Assembly (NCBI GenBank): GCA_050084985.1
Contig: JBITNC010000001.1
Location: forward strand, 52,824,001-52,888,000
Direction: 5' to 3'
From: Nageia nagi
Taxonomy: Eukaryota > Pinophyta
Length of the DNA stretch: 64,000 bases
How positions within the stretch are numbered: position 1 is the stretch's first letter; each line of letters begins with the position of its first letter. This document shows, in pieces, positions 10,622 through 20,268 of this stretch. The position numbers and the translations under genes were made by a program. Under the pieces are notes generated by a model. That model searched no databases. It was not told where the DNA came from and saw only the letters and a list, made by a program, of their open reading frames with translations.

Positions 10622-11654
10622 CTAGAGGGTGGTGGAACCACCACCATATTTATCATACTTTTCCATGAATTGACCTTCTATGCTTAGAGGTGCCATTGCT
10701 TTCTCTTTGCCATGAGTTGCTATTCTCTCAATAAGATTAATAGTTTCAAGTTGTGCTAATGGACACAATGTGTTGAGCATTCTCATTTGCGAAAAATATT
10801 AAGGAGTGTAATATTAAATTGATACTTTTCAAAATGCCAATATTTTTGCATTCTATATTCCTACAATCGAATATCAACTAGATCTAATTTGACTGAAATG
10901 TTTCCTATGCTCTATTGACCAAACATTTTCTTTTTTACTTTCGATGGTAGATCAAATTTCATGAGGTGGGTTCCTTGTTTAGGTTTTTCTATAGCATGGG
11001 TGTTGTGTGGTTTCAATGCTTCTTGGGATATTACTTTTTTCCAACATTATTTTGTTTTGATTATTGAGGTTGAGTTTGAATTTGAGGTTTAGGCTACAGT
11101 TTAGGTTGAGGTTTAGGACTATGTTGTTGCTTTTTGTATTTTATATTTCTCAAATTTTTGCATACAATATATCCTTGCATGTGGGTCTTGTAATGATGTA
11201 TCTAGTTCTTTCCTTATAAACACATGAAATTTTTCCTTAAAAACAAGATGAATATAAATGCTTAATATCAAAGAAGTATTGGCTAACATATGTTCTTTAA
11301 TTTTCTTGAGTTGATCTTGAGATGACATGTTTTCAAATGCAATATCAAACACTTCATATTTATTCATAACTTCAAGGTTTAAATATGCATCGTAATCAAT
11401 TTCAGCCATATAATCATCATCAAAATCATCACTATCATTATTGTGCACTTGATTTTCTACATCATTTTGCACATCATCATCATTTCCAGTAGTTAAGCAT
11501 GAATTTGATAAACTCATTTCATCTTAAGATTTTTTCTATTGTTATTTTGCACAACCTCCATATCCTTATGCATTTTTGTTTTAGGAGAAGGTGCAAATAA
11601 ATCACTTATTATATTCAAATATTCAATAAAACCACTTGTAGTTGTAGTATCCAT
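10622..11654 (-). pseudogene. Decayed unknown protein frame, about 344 codons
   Basis: Reading leftward from an ATG at 11654 the frame runs about 45 codons to a TGA that overlaps the next ATG (11517) as ATGA. It continues 132 codons with a strongly acidic part (DDDVQNDVENQ, DSDDFDDDYMAEIDYD), then shifts to a Pro-Lys-Gln-rich linker near 11100. It goes on with a basic block (LMKFDLPSKVKKKMFGQ, about 10900-10960) and ends with FMEKYDKYGGGSTTL and TAG at 10622-10624. The order acidic N-terminus, helical centre, PKQ linker, basic block looks like a real structural or nucleic-acid-binding protein. I do not recognise the family. It could be a Gag or capsid-like frame of the retroelement whose LTR and primer site lie at 14657-15840 on the same strand, or a captured gene. 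Confidence 0.5.
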
Positions 11655-14600
11655 GCTAAAATACAAGATCTAAAGCTTTACATAAAACTTTAAGAAATAT
11701 GATAAAATATGCACTTTTACCAATGCAAAATTAAAAATAAATACTAGCATGTATATTTATGATGTGGGATAAGTTTTATGATGCTAGAATTTTGAAAATT
11801 AAAAAAATAAATAAATAACCCTCAAAATTCAATTTTTATGCAAAAATATTTTATTTGAAAATCTCTATAAATCTTGATAAAAATGCATACAATAAGCCCA
11901 AATTAATCTCAAAAAGTTTCCTATTATGATGACTTATGGTTTTGGCAAGTTTTTATCATGAAACAAGTCACCAAATAGTTGCAATATATTTTCAAAATTT
12001 ATGATTTTTAAATGTGACATTTTTTGTAAAAAATTTCCCAAAATTGGTCAAAATGCAAATTTAGGCCTAGAAAAATTAGAAGAACTTTACAATTATATTT
12101 GTTTATGGTTTGGATAAAATTTTCTAATGCTAGATCTCACCAAATTGAACAAAATGACCTCAAAACAATTGGATTTTTCTAGAGTGATGTTTTTCAAGAA
12201 TTTCTTTTTTTTAAGCAATAAAATTTTCCAAATTTGGGAAAATTAATTCCATCAACAATAAAACAAAACCTAGGGTATCTAATGTCATACTTCTCATAAA
12301 AAATGACACCCTAAAGTAAAAATTATAGGGTTTGTAGGATCAATCAAGGTTCACCAGAATGTAGATAATAAATTGTGTAAATAACTAATATAAACACAAA
12401 ATAAATCTTCCAAGATAACACTAATTTAGATATATAATTAAATATATGAAAAGTGTGCACCTAATAAATATATGACAATCCACAAGATGTAGCAAAGAAC
12501 TATGGAGGACTAGATTGAATTAGAGATAGACTTAGATAGGGGAAACAGATCATACATAATCAAATAATGATATCTCCTTTATTTGTGGCTTTGGATCATG
12601 GATTCACACAACATAGTGCGAATATGAACTCTAAGATATGGATGTCATAAAACCTGTATAATTAGACAACATGCAAAATATAGCATATATTAATAGCTCA
12701 AAGATAATAGATCTTGTAATAGGTGGGATCAAAAGACATCGTAAATATGATATATGGGACAACCAACTATCAAAGAGATCAGATAGGTATGTCAACCTCC
12801 AACTCCTATATTTATAACTTGCAAGGAAATAAAAATGAGTGAAAGTCAACTCATAGTAATGATATAATTATTATTGTATTCAAGATACTTTAAAATATGA
12901 ACGAAGGTAAATAATATAGTATTTAATATAACACATGGCATTGCATTGTAGTATCAATTTTATCTTGGCATTTGTAATATTGCTTTTAATACCATTATAC
13001 ATATCTAAAATATGATTTATTAAATAAATAATAAATCATTTTTAGGTGTTTACACCAATAATTATCACTTCATACTCATTCATAATTTATAATAAATATC
13101 CCAAATTATCTCATCTTTAAAGTTTATTTTTTCTTCACCTAATTACCAAATATCCTCTTCACTTCCCCTTCGATCAATCTTTTTCTCAATCATTATATTA
13201 TAGATATAAATATTTCCCTTAAAGAATAATAAATGGACAATCCCTTTGGAAGTGAAAATATGCCAATGCGAGCCTCCTAGAATACCAACATACTCCTTAT
13301 GTTGAGATTTGGTTTTGAAAAATGCTCAAAAGGCCTCCCAAGAGTGGTTGAACCTCTAGGTGGTGTTGATTGTGCAAGTATGAGATCCTTGAAGCTCAAT
13401 GGTTGTACTCCTCAATTGGTATTTGTCTCCAAAAATAGATAGATTCCTTCTATGCTTCTAATCATGATAATGTTGTGTCTAATTCCCTACTCTAATATCT
13501 ACCTTTATAGTGTCTAGAAAATATTGAAATTTTGCTTTTCATTTGCATTTTTCTTTTCCATTCAAAATTCAAAAATTTAAAACACTTTGATTAAAACACC
13601 TTATCACTCCTTATTTAATTTTATTTTCAAATTAAATAATAAAAATAATTATTTTCTTTTTTACCCTTATTACCCCATATTTATAAATTTTAAATAAATA
13701 TTAAAATTCCAAGAGCTAAATTTAGAAATTATAAAATTTCTCAAACTTGGAAAGGAATGCCTCAAATGTGAAATAATCTTGATCCAAGTGCAAGCTTTGA
13801 TGAACATGGATTCAAAATAGGCACCAAGGTCCCACATCTCTTTTCTCTCTCCTTAATGTTGCAAATGGATGCCAAAATCTCCCATGTCTAGATTTAGATG
13901 CCCAAAATCCATAATTTGGATGCAAAAACCTCCCACATTATCCTTTAAGGGACTAACAAATGAGATCTATTACCAAAATTATGTCTCCAAGGATGCAACA
14001 AACCAGTTTATGGCCTATAACTTCTCCAAAATTAGCAAAATTTCTCAAAGTCTCACTCTAGCAGCTCCAATTTTGAATTTAAATATTTGAAACTTTATAA
14101 TACCATTGTTACTTCTCCTGATCCCTCTTACCTAGAAGAGTGGTAATATCAATACCATTATGATCTCAAGATAATACCATTGCAATACTAAACTCTTGTA
14201 GGTCTTCCAAAGTCTTCCAATAGGATGATAAGACTTAGCCTTTGATAATTTTCTTTATACTCTTCGTACCACTTATAAATCTCTTTTGAGATTTTCTTAG
14301 CCCAACATGATGGCCAAGAGTTGATACCACTATGATATCATTATGATCCACAACCTAAAATAACTTCTTGAGAGGCTTAAAACCCTATAATATGATCAAA
14401 ATAGGCCCAATGATTGCTACAATGGTGAGATCTAGTACCTAAATCCGAATGTTTGCCTTCAATACCATCAAATTTAGAATTTGGATATCCTAAATTCTAA
14501 TGTTGCTTTTTAGGAGGCCATCAATTGAAATTTGATGCTCAAAATCACAAGATTGATACTGCAAAATAGCAATGACCTCTTCTCTAAGATCTCAACTAGA

Positions 14601-14656
14601 TTTGAATGCTAGAATGCTCTTTTAAAACCCTTAATTCCACATGTTGGTAGAATCAA
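11655..14656. other. Non-coding stretch, possible leader of a minus-strand element
   Basis: Three kilobases of AT-rich DNA without a supported gene. The part 13200-14656 follows (in minus sense) a primer-binding site and may be the untranslated leader of the element whose LTR starts at 14671. It contains repeated phrases such as ataccattatgatc and ataccattg (14150-14350) and several copies of gatgcccaaaatc-like text (13860-13925). A short readable frame at 13869-14090 has no protein-like features. Confidence 0.45.
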
Positions 14657-14669
14657 GGCTTTGATACCA
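14657..14669 (-). promoter_or_regulatory. Primer-binding site for initiator Met tRNA
   Basis: On the minus strand this reads TGGTATCAAAGCC, which differs by one base (G to A) from the standard plant site TGGTATCAGAGCC. The identical 12-base core is found at the genuine primer site of copia element C (63587-63598). It sits two bases from a TG that would be the LTR edge at 14671. Together these mark the 5' LTR of a minus-strand retroelement. Confidence 0.75.
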
Positions 14670-14670
14670 T

Positions 14671-15840
14671 TGTGATGAGTCTAAATTGGACTTACTCAGA
14701 TCCTACACAAAGTCTCAAATTTTAAAAATAAAATAATAATTAGAATTAACCAAACTATCTCTAAGGGAGGGGTGTCACACTTTGACCCTCAAATCTAGGG
14801 CAAAGTGCTCCTTAGGAGCCAATGTCATATCAAGAAGGCCAATATTCCATGATCTATGATAATAAATAACATATCAAGAAAGCATGCTAACATCACTCTC
14901 CAAAGGGGTTAAATAACTCTAATAATACTCTTCTATTGGAAACTTACCTGAGATAATTTAGTTATTCAATAGAGGTGAATATTATTACAATATTAAAGCA
15001 ATTAGATGCGACCTAAGGATAGTATTAGTGATAGTTGGATCATCCATTCGAGACTAGAGTGTTTTCTACTCATTCAATAGGAGGGATCCCATTGAATACA
15101 AGGGACCCCAACATCTAGATATGAAGGCTAGATCTCAATAAATAACAAGTAAATGATCATACAAACCCAATGTAGGAATAAGAAAGGCTACATCACATAC
15201 AATTAACACTATAATCCACACCATATCTAACATCCAAGTAAGATGATACAAATTATAATAATATATTAGAATAAAGGGTAAATGTAATTGTATTCAAGTA
15301 GTAATGTAGTGAATTTTAATTACAAATATAATGCAACAAAGATTGATAATCTAGGACTCAAATTCATAGTGTGACCAGGATTGTAGCAGGGCTTCTCCTT
15401 CAATAATTATGGTGAAATCTCTAAGATCCATTAGTAGTATTCTACTCATATAGGGGTAATTCCAACACCCCTTGAATAGTTAGCTACCAACTTAGGTTAT
15501 TCCAAACCCCAAGTGTGCACCAAGGTAAGTCTTCTACTATGCCTCACTATATGTACCTCACTCTAAAGAATGGAATCCAGAAAGAGAAACTCCCAAAATA
15601 AGGAAGAATAAGAAGAAATATAATCAAATAATATTATCTTCCAAACATCCTTCTTTTATAGCAAGAGGTATCTTCATCTCTAATCATGCATTCAAATTAA
15701 TGTAATCTCATCCAATGGTGTCCAAGGATGATCTGTGTTATCTCATTTCCCACATCTAAGATGAGATGCCTTAATATAGTTGTAATCACATCTAAGGGCC
15801 TAGAATGCAAACATTGGGTTATGGGAGTCATCCATGTAAA
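14671..15840 (-). repeat. Putative orphan 5' LTR, minus strand
   Basis: Starts at the TG next to the primer-binding site and extends to higher coordinates. A TATA box at 15653-15660 on the minus strand and the AT-rich drop-off near 15840 suggest its extent, but I could not find the other LTR, so the upper border is a guess. No coding sequence inside. The element body would lie at lower coordinates and may include the unknown frame at 10622-11654. Confidence 0.5.
15653..15660 (-). promoter_or_regulatory. TATA box of orphan LTR
   Basis: TATAAAAG on the minus strand, in the U3-like upper part of the LTR, pointing toward the primer site at 14657. Confidence 0.45.
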
Positions 15841-15983
15841 AATATTATATTTAAAAAAATATAGATTTTATTTTTTAAAATTTTAAAAACTATTTTAAAA
15901 AAAAAAAGAATAACAAAATAAATTTTTTTATTTTTTTTAATATGTTTTTATTATTTAAAAAAAAATTATTGAAAAAAAGTGAA

Positions 15984-16253
15984 GGGGGCGAATGAATCAT
16001 TGGGTGTCGCTCTGCTCCCATAAGGGGGTGTGCGACCCCTTTTGGGCATCACCCTACCTATCAAGGGGGCATGTAGCCCCTTGGGTGCCACCCATCCCTA
16101 TCAGGGGGGTGTGTGGCCCCTTGGGCATGGCCCAACCCTATCAAGGGGGTATGCAACCCTTGGGCATTACCCACCTCTGTTAGGGGGCATGCGACCCATT
16201 GGGTACTACCCAACCCTATTAGGGGGGTGTGCGGCCCATTGGGTGTTGCTTAG
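15984..16253 (+). repeat. GC-rich 40-bp hairpin minisatellite, about six copies
   Basis: An island of high G+C inside A/T tracts. Unit starts (taaggggg, tcaaggggg, tcagggggg and variants) fall at 16021, 16061, 16101, 16141, 16180 and 16219, so the period is 39-40 bp. Each unit can form two stems: AAGGGG with CCCCTT, and TTGGGC with GCCCAA, for example 16121-16135, six perfect pairs around ATG. Because 40 is not a multiple of three, the peptides readable here (repeating Gly-Pro-Leu) rotate frame and are not a conserved protein. Confidence 0.9.
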
Positions 16254-17000
16254 GTTATTTTTTTATATACATAAAAAAATATAAATATAAATAAAATTAA
16301 AAAAAAGAAAAAAAAAATCTAATTTTTTTAAATCAAGTATTTTTACAAAAATAAGGTCCTTTTTTTAAGGTATATTTTTTTGTCTATTTTTTTTAAGGTA
16401 AAGTGTTTTTAAAAGCTTAGGTTTTTTTTAAAGGGGAGTTCCTATTTTTTTTAAGAGTTTTTTTTAAGCATTTAAAAAAAAAACTATGAGCTCCTTTTTA
16501 AGTTTTTTTATTTTTTGCTTAAAAAAGGAGATTTTTTTAGGTGCATTCATTGCCATTTAAAGTTTGAGTCTTTTTTAGCCTAATTTTTTATTATGGGCAA
16601 TTTTTTAAGGCTAATATTTTTTTATTTTCTAAAATTATTTTTTTACCTTAATGTAAATTATAATCAGAGATTTTATTAATCATGCATTTAAGACAAAATG
16701 GGGGTAATTTTTTTATGAATACATGGTTAATATTTTGTCTTAATGCATGATACATACATGTGGATGGATATAATTTATTTTGCATGGTTTAATATTTTAT
16801 TCTAATACATGATTATTGCTATGTAGATAAAATTTAAATTGCATGGTTTTTTATTTTTTCCTAGTGCATGGGGATGGATAAAGTTCTCTTAAATCTTTTT
16901 TGCCTATGAATTTCTTAATGGTAAATTGCAAATAAGGAATTTTTTTAAGTCCATTTTTTTTAAGTAACAAGGGGAAGAATTCCTCAATTTTTTGATAATG
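16254..17000. other. A/T low-complexity tract
   Basis: Long T-runs punctuated by ttttttaag, then text rich in gcatg/catgat motifs (16680-16870). The region at the same relative place in the leader of copia element C (61300-62000, reverse) also has repeated gcatgcat motifs, so this is probably diverged leader sequence. Confidence 0.6.
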
Positions 17001-17650
17001 AACCTTTGTATAGAGATCCATTAGGAGTTGTAACAAAACCCATTGAACTCTTAAGCTCATTTGTTGTTACTTAAAACTAATAAACCTTTATAAAAATATC
17101 CATTAGGGGTTGTAATAAAACCCATTGGACTCTTTGGCTCATACTTATGGATGATATTGGATGTAGTTTCATGTTTAAAGTATTTTATTATTTTTCACTT
17201 TTACTTTATATATACAAACTATGAAAACATTGAAAATTGCTTACCCTAAAATGAACACATCCACACGTTTATTTTGCAAACTAGAGCTTTTTAATCTGAC
17301 GATACAAGTGGTAAAAATTATGTACTTTTTAATTTCCCTTAAGTCCTTTATTGGTATGAATTTAACTCCATATAGTTGGACAGGCATGTTTGTAGTGATA
17401 CCACATGTCTAACTATCCATTCAAGGATTATCCTGATAAACTAGGAGGAAAACTAGAAAACTTAATCAAGATAATTAATTTGATCGATACAACATATGTC
17501 ACAACCTTAGAAACTAGCTAGTACTACTCCCTGTGAGAGTATATTAATTCCCAAGGTAAATTGATTAAATATTAGTAGGACCTATGCTCCTTGCAAGCAT
17601 CCAGGTGAAAGCTTAATTTTAGACAAGAAAACAACCTCAACTATACTCTC
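17001..17650 (+). repeat. Copia leader fragment, inverted match to 60640-61260
   Basis: The reverse complement of copia element C leader (about 61250 down to 60640) matches this stretch nearly continuously, for example cctaaaatgaacacat (17250), gtaaaaattatgtacttttt (17310), gtgataccacatgt (17395), ccattcaaggattatc (17418) and gcatccaggtgaaa (17597). The match stops near 17650. A piece of about 82 bp with the phrase ccattaggagttgtaacaaaaccc is duplicated in tandem here (about 17010 and 17092) but single in element C. It is therefore a displaced leader piece of the same copia family in plus orientation. No gene. Confidence 0.8.
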
Positions 17651-17899
17651 CCCTGAGTGATGTTTGGTGATGATAAAATGTTAGATAATGGATATTTGAT
17701 TATGCTCATGTTGATTATGTTTTTTAATTTAAATATTAAGTTTGAAATAATGATGTAAATGTTTTGTACAAATGATCATTTTTTTATGGATTATGATGAA
17801 AATATGCACATTAGTTTAAATAATTATGAATTTTTTCTTGTATCCTTGGTTAGATGAAAACTCTTGCTAAATAATGGTAGTGCACTTTGAGTTACATAT
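17651..17899. other. Junction sequence, nothing recognised
   Basis: About 250 AT-rich bases between the plus-strand leader fragment and the minus-strand copia integrase remnant. No repeat or gene seen. Confidence 0.5.
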
Positions 17900-17929
17900 T
17901 TTTTTGGCTAGGCTAAATAGTATATTGCA

Positions 17930-18850
17930 CATTTGAAGAGCTTCCATAAAAGGATCCATCATCAACAAGTTGTTTTTGATGACCCCATATCTCCCTTCAT
18001 TAAAAATAACATCTCTTGAAATAACAAATTTATGAGTTTTGGGATTGTAGAATCTATATGCTTTGCTTGTTTCACAATAACCAATAAATATGTAAGGGTC
18101 ACTCTTTAGATCTAATTTAAGTTATGCTCCTTTGGAACATGCACATAACCCAAGAAACTAAACACTCTAAAATGATTCACATTTGGTATTTTATCATACC
18201 ATGCTTCAAAAGGAGTTATGCCATCCAAACTAGAGGTTGGAAATCTATTTAAAATATATAGTTCTTTCCTAATAGCTTCATCCCAATAAATATTGCTTAA
18301 ACCTTTATTTTGGAGCATGCTTCTTGCCATATTAGCCAATTTTCTATTCTTACATTCAGCTATACCATTTTTTTATGGAGTGTATGTAGCAATGAGTTGC
18401 CTTTTCACACCATAATCTTTACAAGATTGTAAGAATTCATTACTACAAACTACCCCCCTCTATCTATTCTTAAACATTTCAAATAATAGGAACTTTGCTT
18501 TTCAACATTGTTCTTAAACTCCTTAAATTATGCAAAAGCTTCATCCTTGTGCTTAAGAAAGAAGATCCAACGCATTCTTATACAATCATAAATGAAAGTA
18601 ATTAAATAAATACTTTTACTAATACTTGGAGTTTGCATTAACCTACATATGTCAATATGCACCAATTGGAGGGGGTAAGAGCTCTCCATGCTTAACCTTT
18701 TGGGAAGCTTGATCTTGAATGCTTACCCATAGCACATCTGGCACACACTTCTTTATGTTCTTGGACTTTGGGCAACCCATACACCATCTCATTGGAGACC
18801 AAGCTTTTCAAACTTGCAAAGCTTAGATGCCCATTTCTTAAATGCCAAAG
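17930..18850 (-). pseudogene. Copia integrase, broken
   Basis: Copia integrase core on the minus strand. It begins with HIDI (first Asp), then YLITFIYDCIRMRW, then RIDRGG (second Asp) and NGIAECKNRKL (catalytic Glu, about 18360). It continues MARSMLQNKGLSNIYWDEAI, ILNRFPT, GITPFEAWYDKIP and GYVHVPKEHN and ends at FVISRDVIFNEGR near 17970. All three acidic residues are kept but several stops and frame changes interrupt it. A live enzyme would insert element DNA into the genome. Confidence 0.9.
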
Positions 18851-18854
18851 CTAG

Positions 18855-19195
18855 CTAACTCTTATCATCAATAGCAAGATTAGCAAAATTAGAGCTTTGC
18901 TCACCAAATATAAGAGGAACTAATCTATTCCTTATCATGGGAATAGTAGTAACATGCTTGTTCCCTTTGTTATTATCAAAAATTATATATTTTCTATCCT
19001 CAAACATAATTTTGTAGTTCTTTTCCATTATTTTCCCCACACTCGACAAATTATGTTTTAGCTTGGGAATGAAATATACATAATTAATCATCTTATTACC
19101 TTCATTTGTAGATACCTCCATAGCTCCCATTACTTCAACTTGAATGGCTTTTTCATATCCAAGTGTGACTTGAACTTGTAGGAGTCATCCATGGT
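18855..19195 (-). pseudogene. Copia protease end and pre-integrase region
   Basis: Readable from about 19130 leftward: NYVYFIPKLKHNLSSVGKIME (the typical strand after the copia protease, which places the domain), MIRNRLVPLIF and then the pre-integrase stretch. The catalytic DSG motif is missing, apparently lost in the deletion upstream. Not functional. Confidence 0.75.
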
Positions 19196-19199
19196 ACAA

Positions 19200-19800
19200 A
19201 ACCTTATTTTCAATAAGTGTTATTAACACTTTCTTCACTACAATAGGATTTTTGATCTCCTCTCCAAGTATCTCCATAATTTGAACACAAGTATTCACTG
19301 TCTCCAACCTTCTCATCCTCTTTTTGCTTCATATTTTTAAACCTTATTTTCAAAATTTGAAGCCTCACTTGCTTCACTTGGTCATTGCCTTGGAATCCAT
19401 CTCTCAAGACCTTCTATGCATACTTTGTTGTATTATAACTAGCAATCCTTGGGAACAAACTCTTGTCTAAGGCTAATTGAAGATGGTAGATAGAAAAGGA
19501 ATTCTTCTTTTGGACTCTCTTTTAATAGGCCTATCAACTTGAGGAAGTGTGTCCCAATCTAGTTCTACATAGCCATCCTTAATGATGTCTCACACTCCCT
19601 TTCCTATAAGAAAATACTTCATATTCAATTCCTAATATTCGTAATCCTCACCATTGAAATCTAGTATGGGAAGATAATTCACTCCATAATCCATCTCACT
19701 TACTCCCACAAGATCAGCACACTCTACAAGCCTATTTGGATCACTTTTTGTAAAACTTACTAAGTTTTTGCAAAATACCCATAACCTATTCAAACCCAAC
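19200..19800 (-). pseudogene. Copia gag fragment
   Basis: Minus-strand text reading FNGEDYEYLELNMKYFL then IIKDGYVELDWDTLP, the normal beginning of plant copia Gag (UBN2-type). It is followed by a broken helical part and a jump to the protease region. The CCHC knuckle is absent. Stops are frequent. Confidence 0.75.
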
Positions 19801-19828
19801 TAAGATCAATCTAGCTATGATTCTAATA

Positions 19829-20259
19829 TGAGAGAATAAGAAAGAATTAAGCACACAATAATATGATTCATTTAGAAAATTTGAATTATAATATATAGGA
19901 CCTCAATGAGTAACTGATATGAGCTCATGGAGGTTGCAAAATGGAAAAAAATGAATGCTATGGATTGTTATACAAATTTGCTAAAATTTGATCAAAAATA
20001 GTTAAATGGGAGTTACAAACATGTTCTAATGCATTATCCCTATGAAGTAACAGACTTTACAACATCATGCAAGTAAGAAAAATATATCAAAACATGTTAT
20101 ATATTTGCAACTATCAAAAACTCTAATGAAACATGGTAGGTCTCCAAAAATATGGGGGAATTTTCATAAACACACAAGGTAGTAGAAACATGGTAGCATT
20201 TAAGATGAAATATGAATTTGTTTCATTCTAGCAAATTTGCAAAACTTAAATCTCCAACA
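19829..20259 (-). repeat. 5' LTR of copia element D (431 bp)
   Basis: On the minus strand it starts TGTTGGAGATTTAAG (from 20259) and ends ATTCTCTCA (19829). Just inside, on the minus strand, there is TATTAGAATCATAGCTAG, a decayed form of the Met-tRNA primer site TTGGTATCAGAGCTAG, followed by gag at the expected distance. The TG/CA ends and the TGTTGGA start agree with copia element C (TGTTGGAATG). On the other side the LTR adjoins the end of the long frame at 20269-23458. Confidence 0.6.
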
Positions 20260-20268
20260 TTAGCTTCC

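Larger units (their letters stand above)
17900..20259 (-). mobile_element. Truncated Ty1/copia element D
   Basis: Minus-strand order from the right: 5' LTR (19829-20259), degenerate primer site, gag, protease end, integrase. It stops in the region after integrase and has no RT, RNase H or 3' LTR. Integrase lies directly after protease and would precede RT, which is the Ty1/copia order. The Zn knuckle and the protease active site are missing between about 19200 and 19130, so it also carries an internal deletion. Confidence 0.85.

Noticed and set aside
10622-11654. Plant pararetrovirus movement or capsid protein
   Set aside because: Size and acidic/basic layout would allow it, but I find no diagnostic motif of either family, so no viral assignment is made.
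16030-16284. Open frame with Gly-Pro-Leu-rich repeated peptides over the GC-rich island
   Set aside because: The DNA unit is 39-40 bp, not a multiple of three, so the peptide changes frame from unit to unit; it is a by-product of the hairpin minisatellite.
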